A DNA stretch of 64,000 bases from Ureibacillus sp. FSL W7-1570. GTDB taxonomy: Bacteria; Bacillota; Bacilli; Bacillales_A; Planococcaceae. The stretch is from the NCBI RefSeq assembly GCF_038593265.1, contig NZ_CP151979.1, positions 1,550,001-1,614,000 of the forward strand. The letters run 5' to 3'. The notes beneath the pieces were generated by a model. It ran no database searches, had not been told where the DNA came from, and worked only from the letters and a program-made list of their open reading frames with translations. A program made the translations under genes and the position numbers. Every line of letters begins with the position of its first letter. The first letter of the stretch is position 1. Below, piece after piece: positions 46,180-55,025 of this stretch.

Positions 46180-47067
46180 ATGAAAAAAACATTTTTAGCA
46201 ATCGCATTAGCCACATCCGTTTTTGCATTGTCTGCTTGCAATTCAGACGATGAAGTCGTTGTTTCTACAAAATACGGCGATATTACAAAAGATGAATTTT
46301 ATAATGATATCAAAGACATGGCAGGCAGCATGCTGTTGGAACAAGTAGTCGTCGAACACATCCTGGAAAATAAATATAAAGTGTCGGATGAAGAAGTGGA
46401 AGAACGTTTAAAACAATATAAAGACCAACTCGGGGACTCTTTCGATGACGTCTTGAAACAACAAAACATGACGGAAGAACAATTCAAAACCAATATCCGC
46501 TACACTTTATTGCAAGAAAAAGCTGAAAACGACATCAAAATTTCAGAAGAAGAAATGAAAAAATATTATGAACAAGGCAAATATGAATTACATGCCCGCC
46601 ATATTTTAGTGGAAGACGAAAAAACTGCTAAAGAAGTTCTTAATAAACTCAAAAAAGGTGAAGACTTTGCAAAATTGGCGAAAGAATATTCATTGGATAC
46701 AGGTAACGCACAAGACGGTGGCGATTTAGGCTGGTTTACTGTCGGCACAATGGTGACAGAATTCAACGATGCCGCTTATGCATTGGATGTAAATGAAATC
46801 AGCGAACCGGTGAAAACAGAGTTCGGATACCATATCATTCAATTATTGGATAAACGTGAAGTGAAAAACTATGGCACTTACGAAGAGAAAAAAGATGAAA
46901 TCCGCCAAAACTTAATCAAAATGAAAGGCGGCGTCAATGCCAAATTAGAGGAATTAATCAAAGATGCGGATATCGATATCAAAGATGAAGATTTAAAATC
47001 CGCATTCTCTCAAATTTTAGGAACTGACAGCGACAAAGACAGCAAAGACAAAGAAAAAGATAAATAA
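46180..47067 (+). CDS. prsA: Foldase lipoprotein PrsA (peptidyl-prolyl isomerase)
   Basis: A 295-residue lipoprotein. The signal peptide has lipobox ALSAC (Cys20). N-terminal foldase helices follow. A parvulin domain from about 135 to 230 shows [27 protein letters not shown] and [11 protein letters not shown]. It ends in a lysine/aspartate-rich tail. PrsA folds secreted proteins on the outer membrane face and is essential in Bacillus subtilis. ATG at 46180 follows GGGAGAG. Repression by ScoC, encoded nearby, is known in Bacillus for this region, but is not shown here. Confidence 0.95.
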   Translation: MKKTFLAIALATSVFALSACNSDDEVVVSTKYGDITKDEFYNDIKDMAGSMLLEQVVVEHILENKYKVSDEEVEERLKQYKDQLGDSFDDVLKQQNMTEEQFKTNIRYTLLQEKAENDIKISEEEMKKYYEQGKYELHARHILVEDEKTAKEVLNKLKKGEDFAKLAKEYSLDTGNAQDGGDLGWFTVGTMVTEFNDAAYALDVNEISEPVKTEFGYHIIQLLDKREVKNYGTYEEKKDEIRQNLIKMKGGVNAKLEELIKDADIDIKDEDLKSAFSQILGTDSDKDSKDKEKDK

Positions 47068-47103
47068 GAACGGGATATGATGGACAGGCTGTGACAGCTG
47101 AAA

Positions 47104-47138
47104 ATGGTGCCGGTAATTACACCGGCACCATTTTTTTG
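47104..47138 (+). terminator. prsA terminator
   Basis: 11-bp arms ATGGTGCCGGT/ACCGGCACCAT around a short loop, followed by seven T. Confidence 0.93.
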
Positions 47139-47174
47139 TGGTGGCAATATTTCTTTGGCCGCAACACCTTTCCC

Positions 47175-47369
47175 CTATAAGGGATCGCCAATCACGGTAA
47201 CCGGATTCCTCTCCATATGAAGGCAATTCCGATATTCAAATAAACCGTCGTAAAGAGAAAGGCGACAAATCCATTTTGTCGGATTGCCTAAAGTCAAATC
47301 TTTCAATGCTTCACCGACTGCGCTGAAGAATTTGAACCCATGGCCGGAAAAACCCATGCAAATCGGCCC
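47175..47369 (-). pseudogene. Remnant of a sarcosine/N-methyl-amino-acid oxidase-like gene (C-terminal end only)
   Basis: A minus-strand frame reads GPICMGFSGHGFKFFSAVGEALKDL, written here in two parts: GPICMGFSGHGFKF and FSAVGEALKDLTLGN. GFSGHGFKF is the conserved FAD-contact segment near the C-terminus of monomeric sarcosine oxidase and N-methyltryptophan oxidase, where it occurs about 40-50 residues before the end. The other roughly 300 residues are missing. The frame opens right after the T run of the yhaM terminator. No ribosome binding site is present. I take it as a deletion remnant. Confidence 0.65.
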
Positions 47370-47370
47370 A

Positions 47371-47413
47371 AAAGAAAAAGCGAATTGGAATACCCTTTGT
47401 TTCCAAGTTCGCT
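47371..47413 (-). terminator. yhaM terminator
   Basis: Minus-strand arms AGCGAACTTGGAA/TTCCAATTCGCT (one bulge) followed by five T, about ten bases beyond the yhaM stop. Confidence 0.8.
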
Positions 47414-47423
47414 CTTTTTATAC

Positions 47424-48368
47424 TCAAGAGTCTTCAAATTTGGGCTTATAGAAGGAACGATTATCCAATGCAAAAATGCGCTCCGTAAATTCCCCGGGCT
47501 TCGTTTTGCCCAAAGCTCTCGTCAACATATTCATTTTTGCATCAATATTATCAATATAATGCAACATTTCCGCTTCTTGGATCATCGGTTTTTTCGGACT
47601 TCCCCATTCTTCCTTGCCGTGATGGGCCAACACGATGTGCTGCAATACCATCACTTCTTCTCCTTCAATCCCCAGTTCTTTTGCTGCCTGCCCAATTTCA
47701 TCGACCATGATCGTAATATGCCCCAACAAATTCCCTTCAACCGTATACGTTGTGGAAACAGGGCCCGATAATTCCTTCACTTTTCCCAAATCATGCAATA
47801 TAATTCCCGCATAAATCAGATCTTTATTTAAAGTCGGATATAGTTCGCAAAGGGCTTTCCCCAGCCTCAACATATGCACCACATGGTCCAATAGCCCTGA
47901 AACATAGTCGTGGTGGTTTTTGGTGGCGGCAGGATAAACCGACATTTCCAATTGGTATTTCTTCATCAAGTAGCGGGTGATTCTTGAAATTTTCGGATTT
48001 TTTATTTCAAAGAAATATTGGGTCAATTCTTCAAACAATTCTTCCTTTGGTGTTGCGGCGGAAGGCATTAAATCTTTTATCTGAACACCGTCTTCCGGTC
48101 TGGCCGGGCGAATCTGCTTGATGCGAAGCTGGTTTTTCCCCCGATATTCATGGATTTCCCCACCGATTTTGACAATGGTTTGCGGCTGGTACAATTTTTC
48201 ATGTTCTTCATTCGTATCCCAAAGTTTCGCTTCGATATCGCCGCTTTTATCTTGGAGAATGAGGGTCATGAACGGCTTCCCGACGGTAGTGATTCCTTTG
48301 GTCGCTTGTTTGATCAATAAAAATTGATTCACTTCATCTCCAGGCTGAAGTTGAGTAATTCCTGGCAT
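47424..48368 (-). CDS. yhaM: 3'-5' exoribonuclease YhaM
   Basis: A 314-residue protein, exactly the usual YhaM length. An N-terminal OB-fold ([39 protein letters not shown]) is followed by an HD hydrolase domain with [11 protein letters not shown] and [11 protein letters not shown] as metal ligands. It degrades RNA 3' to 5' in the cytoplasm. Start: ATG at 48368, nine bases after AAGGGG; the frame continues upstream to 48458 without a better site. Confidence 0.95.
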   Translation of the reverse strand: MPGITQLQPGDEVNQFLLIKQATKGITTVGKPFMTLILQDKSGDIEAKLWDTNEEHEKLYQPQTIVKIGGEIHEYRGKNQLRIKQIRPARPEDGVQIKDLMPSAATPKEELFEELTQYFFEIKNPKISRITRYLMKKYQLEMSVYPAATKNHHDYVSGLLDHVVHMLRLGKALCELYPTLNKDLIYAGIILHDLGKVKELSGPVSTTYTVEGNLLGHITIMVDEIGQAAKELGIEGEEVMVLQHIVLAHHGKEEWGSPKKPMIQEAEMLHYIDNIDAKMNMLTRALGKTKPGEFTERIFALDNRSFYKPKFEDS

Positions 48369-48468
48369 AAGAGACATCCCCTTTTCATTCGTTCGAAACA
48401 ATCGTTCATTCTTTATTGTACCATTTGTTTCAAAGGGATTCGATGATTGAATCTTCATTCTGAATCTA

Positions 48469-48496
48469 CTGACATTCTTTCCATATGTTGTATAAT
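48469..48496 (+). promoter_or_regulatory. Promoter of the yhzC-like gene
   Basis: CTGACA (48469-48474), a 16-bp spacer and TATAAT (48491-48496), 34 bases before the ATG. Confidence 0.65.
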
Positions 48497-48529
48497 AAAA
48501 TTGACTATTCTATAAAGGATGGGATGAGA

Positions 48530-48715
48530 ATGGCAAATTTTTATTTCACGGCTTTTGAAAAAACAGGGGAAATTTTATTCAATGAAGTATGGGAATTCGA
48601 AAATGAACAGCAAGCGAAAATCGAGGGGCAAAAACGCATTGAGGAAAAAGGGGTTCAAGATAAAACCCATCGGCTCGTAAACTCCCAAGGAAAAGTGATT
48701 TTATTCCATGTATAA
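48530..48715 (+). CDS. YhzC-like small conserved protein
   Basis: A 61-residue, charged protein beginning MANFYFTAFEKTGEILFNE and ending with QGKVILFHV. The pattern of a short beta-hairpin, an acidic Gln/Glu helix (EQQAKIEGQKRIEEKG) and a closing strand fits the YhzC family of Bacilli, which has no known function. ATG at 48530 follows AAGGATGGG. It is divergent from yhaM. Confidence 0.65.
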   Translation: MANFYFTAFEKTGEILFNEVWEFENEQQAKIEGQKRIEEKGVQDKTHRLVNSQGKVILFHV

Positions 48716-48723
48716 TAAAGCAG

Positions 48724-48746
48724 GAGGTTGACCATGAGTCAACCTC
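48724..48746. terminator. Weak shared hairpin between convergent genes
   Basis: Perfect 9-bp arms GAGGTTGAC/GTCAACCTC between convergent genes. T runs on either side are poor, so it is a tentative terminator for both. Confidence 0.5.
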
Positions 48747-48752
48747 TCTTCA

Positions 48753-49535
48753 TTATTGGCCAATAAATTGCGGGCTTCGTTTTTCTACAAAAGCTTTGAT
48801 GCCTTCCAGATGATCTTTCGTTTGTCTCATCTTTGTTTGTGCCACCAATTCTTTTGACAGCACTTTTTTCAGTTCTTCCACCCGTTCAGAATGATAAATT
48901 TGCTTCGTCTCCAGCATCGCCAAAATTGGAGCGGATAGCAACTTTTTCACAAAACCTTGAACGTATTGTTCGGACTCCCCTTCCTTCACCACGACATCCA
49001 CGAGTCCAAGTTGCTGCGCTTCTTCCCCGTTCATGATTTTGCCTTCCCAAATAATTTGCTTTGCCTTTGGTACACCTACGCGTTCCTGCATGAAGAAATG
49101 ACCGCCGCCATCCGGGATCAACCCGATTCCTATGAAATTCATTGCCAATTTGCTGTTTTGTTCCGCAATGACAATATCGGATGCTATGGCAAGACTGAAG
49201 CCGAGCCCTGCTGCAGCACCATGCACCTGGGCAACCGTAATCATCGGCAATTGATAATAAGCCGTCGCCATTCTTGAAATGATATCCATGATTTCATGGA
49301 AATCCTCTATTTTATCCTTTTGCAGCATCATTTTGATGTCGCCGCCGGATGAAAATGCACGTCCATCCCCTTTGATCACCAACACTTGAATCCCTTTTTC
49401 CCCTTGAAGCCGTTCAAAGCAGTCTGCCAACTCATTCAACATCACTTCATTCATGGCATTCAACGCTTCCGGACGCTTTAAAGTGAGCACCGCATACCGG
49501 TCATTTACCGACAATTCAATTGTTTCGTAAGCCAA
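48753..49535 (-). CDS. Enoyl-CoA hydratase/isomerase family protein
   Basis: A 260-residue crotonase-fold protein. The oxyanion-hole segments are RAFSSGGDIKMML near 63-75 and HGAAAGLGFSLAIASDI near 108-124, and the second acid region is IGIGLIPDGGGHFFM. It probably acts in fatty-acid or phenylacetate-type degradation; a yhaR gene of this family lies near yhaM in Bacillus subtilis. Start: TTG at 49535 directly after GGGGTGGAG; the frame open to 49565 has no such site. Confidence 0.88.
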   Translation of the reverse strand: MAYETIELSVNDRYAVLTLKRPEALNAMNEVMLNELADCFERLQGEKGIQVLVIKGDGRAFSSGGDIKMMLQKDKIEDFHEIMDIISRMATAYYQLPMITVAQVHGAAAGLGFSLAIASDIVIAEQNSKLAMNFIGIGLIPDGGGHFFMQERVGVPKAKQIIWEGKIMNGEEAQQLGLVDVVVKEGESEQYVQGFVKKLLSAPILAMLETKQIYHSERVEELKKVLSKELVAQTKMRQTKDHLEGIKAFVEKRSPQFIGQ

Positions 49536-49747
49536 TTTCTCCACCCCTTTATTTTTCTCGTACACTATTAACTTCTACTTGAAGGAAAAAATTCCTTTCA
49601 TGAAACTCAAATCAAAGAATATTTGAAAAAACATGTGGAATAACAAAAACACGAATAATATTTTTTATTTTTTTAATTAATGTTCGTTAAAAAACGTAAA
49701 ATTAAAGCGTTTTCATTAAAAATATTTCATTTTGTTAAGGAAATGAG

Positions 49748-49777
49748 TTGACAAAAGTGAACAATTCAGTTTATTAT
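49748..49777 (+). promoter_or_regulatory. serA promoter
   Basis: Perfect TTGACA (49748-49753), an 18-bp spacer and TATTAT (49772-49777), about 20 bases before the T-box leader. Confidence 0.8.
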
Positions 49778-49794
49778 GTAGACACATTGAAATA

Positions 49795-50065
49795 AGAGTC
49801 AAAATATTATGACGGAGACATGCTCTTGCGTTCAGAATCCTCAGAGAGCTGATGGTCGGTGCAAATCAGCGTTTCTGGCGTCAGTAGTTCCACTCCTGAA
49901 TAGAATGGCTGAAATTCAGTAAGTCATCTCCGGATTATGCACGTTACGCATCACTTGAGATTGTCGGAATCTTTGCAATTTTCGGCAATGAAAAAGGGTG
50001 GTACCGCGTGAAGTTGATAACCAGCTTTTCGCCCCTTACTTTGTAGGGGGTGGAAGGCTTTTTTT
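49795..50065 (+). promoter_or_regulatory. T-box leader of serA
   Basis: The T-box sequence AGGGTGGTACCGCG is at 49995-50008. Stem I elements (GACGGAGACATGCTC, GGTCGGTGCAAATCAGCG) lie upstream. The long terminator arms AGCTTTTCGCCCC and GGGGGTGGAAGGCT end in seven T at 50059-50065. The specifier region AGTAGTTCCACTCCTGAA contains UCC, a serine codon, at 49889-49891 and again at 49894-49896. Uncharged tRNA-Ser would favour the antiterminator and switch on serA. Confidence 0.93.
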
Positions 50066-50195
50066 AATATACTTCGGAATGAAAGGAGTATTTTTATCGA
50101 AAACTATTAACTCAATTGCCTCTAATTTTTCGATATTTTGACGTTGTATTTACACCCATCATTCGAAAATAATTATTAAAAAAGGAGTTTTTCAA

Positions 50196-51815
50196 ATGGT
50201 AACAAAAGAAACAACAGCTACAGATGTCATTAAAGTGTTTATTGCAGACCCATTAAGCGAAGACGGTATTTTCCCATTGCGCGAAGAAAAAGATTTGAAC
50301 TTGGAAATCATCATTGACACTGGCAACTCCCAAGAAGAATTGATCCAAAAAATCAAAGGCGTGGATGCCTTGATCGTGCGCAGTGCGACAAAAGTGACTC
50401 GTGAAGTGATTGAAGCTGCAGATAAATTAAAATTGATCGGCCGCGCAGGGGTAGGGGTGGACAACATCGACTTGCAAGCTGCCACTGAACGCGGAATCAT
50501 CGTTGTCAACGCGCCAGACGGAAATACAAACTCTGCCGCTGAACATACGATTGCGATGATGACATCTCTTGCTCGCCATATCCCTCAAGCGTATTTATCA
50601 TTAAAAAATGGTAAATGGGACCGCAAATCTTATGTTGGGGTTGAATTGAAAAACAAAACTTTGGGTGTTATCGGTTTTGGCCGTATCGGAACAGAAGTGG
50701 CGTTCAGAGCAAAAGGACAAAGAATGAATGTCATGGCCTATGACCCATTCTTGACTGAAGAACGCGCAAAAGAACTTGGCGTTACAAAAGCGACTGTCGA
50801 TGAAATTTGCAAAGAAGCCGACTTCATTACAGTGCACACACCACTATTGCCTGAAACAAAAAATCTGATTAATAAAGAAAAATTCGCATTAATGAAACCA
50901 GGTGTGCGCATCATCAACTGTGCCCGCGGTGGAATCATCAACGAAGATGATTTATATGATGCCATCGTGGAAGGAAAAGTGGCAGGTGCCGCACTTGACG
51001 TATTCGTTGAAGAACCTGCAACAGACCATAAATTGCTCACATTGCCTCAAGTGATTGCAACTCCACACTTGGGTGCATCTACAGTAGAAGCGCAAGAATC
51101 TGTTGCCATCGACGTATCAAAAGACATTATCAAATACTTCAAAACTGGCACTGTGACAAACCCTGTTAACATGCCATCCATTCCAAAAGAATTGCTTGCT
51201 GAAGTGGAACCATTCTTTGAATTGGCTGAAAAACTTGGTTCATTCTTATCACAAGTAACTTCTGAACCATTAAAAGAAATCAACTTGTTCTATGCCGGGG
51301 AAATCGCCAATTTCGATGTACGCCCATTAACAGCGAATACATTGAAAGGCTACTTGAAGAAAACTCACGGCGAAAACGTGAACGACGTCAATGCCCGTTA
51401 TTTGACTGAACGCGTCGGCGTGAAAATTAACGAAAATAAAACAACAACAGCCAAAGGTTTCACAAACTTAATTACAGTTGAAGTAAAAACAGCAAACGAA
51501 ACACATTCTGTGGCTGGTACATTGTTAAATGGCCTTGGCGCCCGTATCGTAAAAGTGGAAAACTTTGTAGTGGACGTTGTTCCTGAAGGCCACTTATTAT
51601 ACATCAAAAACATCGACAAACCAGGGGCAATCGGCCGCGTTGCCACTAAACTTGCCGAAAAAGACATCAACATCGCAACAATGCAAGTGGGACGCGAACG
51701 TGTCGGCGGTTCCGCTGTCATGATTCTTGCCATCGATAATGAAGTGACATCAGAAGATTTGGCATATGTTGCAACATTAGAAAATATTGATGAAGTAAAA
51801 GCAATCACTCTATAA
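50196..51815 (+). CDS. serA: D-3-phosphoglycerate dehydrogenase
   Basis: A 539-residue long-form SerA. The N-terminal substrate/NAD domains show [15 protein letters not shown], the NAD loop [28 protein letters not shown] with the catalytic Arg, and [12 protein letters not shown] with the catalytic His. An allosteric intervening domain is at about 310-450. A C-terminal ACT domain ([20 protein letters not shown]) could bind serine. It is the first step from 3-phosphoglycerate to serine. AAAAGGAG precedes the ATG; a serine T-box lies upstream. Confidence 0.97.
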   Translation: MVTKETTATDVIKVFIADPLSEDGIFPLREEKDLNLEIIIDTGNSQEELIQKIKGVDALIVRSATKVTREVIEAADKLKLIGRAGVGVDNIDLQAATERGIIVVNAPDGNTNSAAEHTIAMMTSLARHIPQAYLSLKNGKWDRKSYVGVELKNKTLGVIGFGRIGTEVAFRAKGQRMNVMAYDPFLTEERAKELGVTKATVDEICKEADFITVHTPLLPETKNLINKEKFALMKPGVRIINCARGGIINEDDLYDAIVEGKVAGAALDVFVEEPATDHKLLTLPQVIATPHLGASTVEAQESVAIDVSKDIIKYFKTGTVTNPVNMPSIPKELLAEVEPFFELAEKLGSFLSQVTSEPLKEINLFYAGEIANFDVRPLTANTLKGYLKKTHGENVNDVNARYLTERVGVKINENKTTTAKGFTNLITVEVKTANETHSVAGTLLNGLGARIVKVENFVVDVVPEGHLLYIKNIDKPGAIGRVATKLAEKDINIATMQVGRERVGGSAVMILAIDNEVTSEDLAYVATLENIDEVKAITL

Positions 51816-51831
51816 GCCCTGATATTTTATG

Positions 51832-51868
51832 AGCAGGCAAAGGACATGTTCCTTTGCCTGCTTTTTTC
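51832..51868 (+). terminator. serA terminator
   Basis: 13-bp arms AGCAGGCAAAGGA/TCCTTTGCCTGCT followed by six T, 17 bases after the stop. Confidence 0.95.
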
Positions 51869-51986
51869 GTTGACTTGACTACTTGATGCTCTCATCCGCC
51901 ATCCCGGTTTCATTGTCCAAAGAAAACTTTCCCCGCCCTTTAATTTTCATTTTTCTGCTCATACTATGGATGAACGAAAGGATGTG

Positions 51987-52673
51987 ATGAACATTTTAAC
52001 GGAAAAACAAATCGCCAAATTAAAAAAGCAGCTGATTGAAGAAAAAGAGGCATTAACGAAAAATTTGTCCGCCGACGAAAAACCTTTTGATAACGGCGGC
52101 ATCCGGGATTCTGTGGATGAATTATCCACCGTCGACAACCATCCTGCCGACCTGGCAACGGAATTATTCGAAAGAGAAAAGGACCTTTCCTTAAAAATCC
52201 ACCAGGAAGATGAATTATCGAAAATCAATGCTGCTTTGGAAAAAATCGAAAATGGTACATATGGAGTTTGTGAAGTGTGCAAAGAACCCATTCCATATGA
52301 CCGTCTGGCAGCGATTCCATATACATCCTTCTGCATTGAACATGCCGAGGCGAAAGAAGTGCCGGCAGATCGGCCTGTGGAAGAAGACTTGCTGATTCCG
52401 CCAGTGGACAATTCCTTTGCGGAAAGGGAGCCTGATGGGAACATTCAAGATTTTGAGGATACTTTCCAAATCGTGGCGAAATACGGAACTTCGGAAACCC
52501 CATCGGATTTGGAAGGGGATACGGAAGATATCAACGAACTGTACGATGATCCCGAGGAATATGCCAACAACGATGAACCTCAATCCTTCCATGTTTCCCT
52601 GAAGGATGAAATTCCTTTCCCAATGTCAAAACGTGAAATTGAAGAAGCAAGCAAATACGATTATTTGGAATAA
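51987..52673 (+). CDS. TraR/DksA-type zinc-finger protein, YteA-like sporulation family
   Basis: A 228-residue protein. The N-terminal coiled coil (LTEKQIAKLKKQLIEEKEAL) is followed by VDELSTVDNHPADLATELF, a strong YteA-family signature. The DksA-like finger CEVCKEPIPY continues to SFCIEH, so it has three cysteines and a histidine rather than four cysteines. A long acidic tail follows. YteA is a sporulation-associated protein of unknown function. ATG at 51987 follows AAAGGATGTG; the frame open to 51966 has no site. Confidence 0.85.
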   Translation: MNILTEKQIAKLKKQLIEEKEALTKNLSADEKPFDNGGIRDSVDELSTVDNHPADLATELFEREKDLSLKIHQEDELSKINAALEKIENGTYGVCEVCKEPIPYDRLAAIPYTSFCIEHAEAKEVPADRPVEEDLLIPPVDNSFAEREPDGNIQDFEDTFQIVAKYGTSETPSDLEGDTEDINELYDDPEEYANNDEPQSFHVSLKDEIPFPMSKREIEEASKYDYLE

Positions 52674-52708
52674 AACAATGCGAGACCAATTCCGTCTCGC
52701 ATTGTTTT
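52672..52708. terminator. Bidirectional terminator
   Basis: Perfect 15-bp arms AAAACAATGCGAGAC/GTCTCGCATTGTTTT with an 7-base loop between two convergent genes; the arms themselves supply T runs on both strands. Confidence 0.9.
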
Positions 52709-52714
52709 CAATCA

Positions 52715-53506
52715 TTATGAGATTTTTTCGAGCAATTGCAAAAATTCCGTCAAAGAAGTCACTTCGTATGTCGGCACGATATCCGGATTTTTCGGTTTAT
52801 TTTCACGGTTGATCCAAACATTTCTCATTCCTACTCTGGAAGAACCTAAAATGTCCGTATTCAAATTATCTCCAACCATAATGCCTTCATCCGGTGTAAT
52901 TCCCGCTTTTTTCATCATGTATTCAAATAATGATGGATCCGGTTTCCCTTTTCCGAAATCGCCGGAGATGATCACATGGTCAAAATAAGGGCGGATTTCC
53001 GGAGTCAATGTCAATTTCAGATTTTGCAAACTTGGCGCACCGTTTGTAAGAAGCACCAATTGGTATTTTCCTTTTAACGCATCAAGCACTTTATAAGTAT
53101 CCTCATAAACAAAAGGATGTTTCTTCCGTTCTTCGACAAAACGTTCTCCAAGCTCTGCACCAAGGGCTTCATCATCGATGCCCAATGCCTTCAAACCGTT
53201 TGTCCATGCATCTTTTCGATAGTTCGGCACAATGTTTTTCATTTTTTGGAAAGATTCAGTCGGATCGTCAAATGTCCCCCATAATCCTTCAAAAGGGTTG
53301 ATTCCAATCAATACCGTATAATCGTAAATTTCATAGGATTCATACAGCTTTCTTGCTTCTGCGCGAACCGCTTCTTCCAATTGTTCCAGATCGAGTTCGT
53401 ATTTTGTCGCGGCATATTCACATGTTTTTTCAAAAGCTGTTTTGATGCTTTTTTTATCCCAAAGCAACGTGTCATCTAAATCAAATACGATTGTAGTAAT
53501 TGCCAT
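52715..53506 (-). CDS. HAD-superfamily hydrolase
   Basis: A 263-residue phosphatase. Motif I is [11 protein letters not shown], with nucleophile Asp and acid Asp. A helical cap spans about 20-120. Motif II is VLLTNGAP, the lysine is in [13 protein letters not shown], and motif IV is [14 protein letters not shown]. The cap type and size fit the YjjG/YfnB-like nucleotidase or phosphoglycolate-phosphatase groups; the substrate is unknown. ATG at 53506 follows GGGGAAG; TTG at 53512 lies inside the spacer. Confidence 0.85.
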   Translation of the reverse strand: MAITTIVFDLDDTLLWDKKSIKTAFEKTCEYAATKYELDLEQLEEAVRAEARKLYESYEIYDYTVLIGINPFEGLWGTFDDPTESFQKMKNIVPNYRKDAWTNGLKALGIDDEALGAELGERFVEERKKHPFVYEDTYKVLDALKGKYQLVLLTNGAPSLQNLKLTLTPEIRPYFDHVIISGDFGKGKPDPSLFEYMMKKAGITPDEGIMVGDNLNTDILGSSRVGMRNVWINRENKPKNPDIVPTYEVTSLTEFLQLLEKIS

Positions 53507-53649
53507 TTCCAACTTCCCCTATTAGTTTTTTGTCACATTTTCTATTCTAACATATATTTCAATTCTATCCAGTGAGTAAATCAAATGAAACTTTATGAAA
53601 CCCTTTTCGTATTAATATCAAATACTGTTTTTGAAAGGAGTCCATTTAC

Positions 53650-54261
53650 ATGTTAAAAAAATTCGCATCGGACGCGTTGGGGTTATCCGATATCGGAAAA
53701 GTGATCGAACCGCAAGATTATGATAAAACGGATTCAGATGATTATGTGTTGCACGAAATCGGGGAAAAAATATACTTTCTCATCAAAACAAAAGCGGATG
53801 AATATTGCTTTACGAATTTGGCGTTGATTCATGTGGACGGCGATTCGGCTGTCAGCAAAAAACGCACGTTAAAAAGATACGAATACAAATGGAACCCAAT
53901 CAGCAACGTCTCTTTGGAAACAGCAGGAACCATCGATTTGGATGTGGAGATCAAATTTACAATCGGGAATACACCATTCAGCATCGATATCAGCAAAAAC
54001 GAATTGGACAAGGTCAAAGATTTGTACAAAGCGCTTGTTGAAATGGAACGCATCATGAAATACAATGATAAATATATGAAATTTGCCCAAGACAGTTTGG
54101 AATATGCGCAAAAAAGCATTTCCCACGGAATGGCGCAAGGTTCTCCGGCAGAATCCTTCAAAGCGATCGCCGAATTTACGAATGATTGGTTGACCAATAT
54201 GAATAAAAAATATGCATATGACGACTATGGCAGCGTCTTTGAATTGTTTATCAACAATTAA
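53650..54261 (+). CDS. PH-domain protein, YvbH-like
   Basis: A 203-residue soluble protein. Residues 20 to about 125 form a bacterial PH-like beta-barrel (YVLHEIGEKIYFLIKTKADEY, RTLKRYEYKWNPISNV). The C-terminal part is helical (ELDKVKDLYKALVEMERIM), with an EYAQKSISHGMAQ segment like the YvbH oligomerisation region. Function is unknown. AAAGGAG precedes the ATG. It is monocistronic or followed by the RDD gene 96 bases later. Confidence 0.65.
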   Translation: MLKKFASDALGLSDIGKVIEPQDYDKTDSDDYVLHEIGEKIYFLIKTKADEYCFTNLALIHVDGDSAVSKKRTLKRYEYKWNPISNVSLETAGTIDLDVEIKFTIGNTPFSIDISKNELDKVKDLYKALVEMERIMKYNDKYMKFAQDSLEYAQKSISHGMAQGSPAESFKAIAEFTNDWLTNMNKKYAYDDYGSVFELFINN

Positions 54262-54357
54262 TCCATAAGTGAATAACGCCCGCGGATAATTGGTGGGCGT
54301 TATTTGGCATTTTGGAAGATGGCGGACATTTTCAGAAACTAAAAATGAGGTGGCATG

Positions 54358-54750
54358 ATGAAAGAATTGACAAAAAAACGGTTAAAAGCCTGCGCGATTG
54401 ATTTGGGGATCTCCACAGCCCTTTCCCTGACCATTGAATACTTTTTACGGAAAAAGGTGAAAAGTGAATTTGTACATAATGTGGTGACGCCGACTGCCGT
54501 ATTTTGGGGATTGGAATACGCCCAATTCAAATGCGGCGGCCAGACGATCGGCTATAAAATGATGGGATTGAAGCTTGAAAGTGAAGACGGCTCAACACCG
54601 ACATGCAAACAAATTCTAAAGCGCTGCGCTTATCGCGATACGCTTGGACCTTTCGCCTATTTGAAAGACCGGGAAGCTTACGAAGGGGAAGACGGCTCGA
54701 GACTTGCCCAGGACCGTTTTGCCGGAACGGTTGTAAAGGAAATAGAGTGA
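54358..54750 (+). CDS. RDD-family small membrane protein
   Basis: A 130-residue protein with the family-naming residues: Arg and Asp in KKRLKACAIDLGIS in the first helix, and a later Asp in the QDRFAGTVV segment near the end. GQTIGYKMMGLKL is a standard RDD signature after the second helix. RDD proteins may affect ion or solute transport; nothing specific is known here. ATG at 54358 or the adjoining one at 54355 follows GAGGTGG; the former has better spacing. A strong terminator follows. Confidence 0.8.
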   Translation: MKELTKKRLKACAIDLGISTALSLTIEYFLRKKVKSEFVHNVVTPTAVFWGLEYAQFKCGGQTIGYKMMGLKLESEDGSTPTCKQILKRCAYRDTLGPFAYLKDREAYEGEDGSRLAQDRFAGTVVKEIE

Positions 54751-54788
54751 TTTCCTCATTAAGATTCTTTTCCCGCACTGAAAAAGAA

Positions 54789-54832
54789 AAATGGCTGGCT
54801 AAACGTATTTCTGCCAGCCATTTTATTTTATT
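54789..54832 (+). terminator. RDD gene terminator
   Basis: 11-bp arms AAATGGCTGGC/GCCAGCCATTT with a 13-base loop, followed by a T-rich run. Array C begins 16 bases later. Confidence 0.88.
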
Positions 54833-54847
54833 GTCGTGAAAATGATA

Positions 54848-55023
54848 TTCGCCAAAATGTTGACTATTATCGCCGGATTCGGAATTTTAATCGCCAAAAT
54901 TGTGAACATATTCGCCAATCGTGAAATTTCATCCCTTGATTATAGCGATAATCGCAAGTAGCAGGCAGTTAATCGCCACTCCCCATTGCATTATCGCCAA
55001 AGGGATTAACTTAATCGCCAAAC
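54848..55023 (+). repeat. Noncoding array C: TCGCC words at 21-bp spacing with a 40-bp jump
   Basis: TCGCC, usually in TTATCGCCAAA, occurs at 54849, 54870, 54891, 54912, then (as TCGCA) at 54952, and again as TCGCC at 54973, 54994 and 55015. All intervals are 21 bases except one of 40, in which a degenerate copy (ATCCC) sits at 54931. The array fills the gap between the RDD terminator and the end of hemZ, which is convergent. Word, period and jump match array A. Confidence 0.9.
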
Positions 55024-55025
55024 TG

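Noticed and set aside
49702-49715. cre-like site upstream of serA (minus strand TGAAAACGCTTTAA)
   Set aside because: One fixed position deviates and it sits about 35 bases upstream of the -35 box; suggestive but too weak to list.
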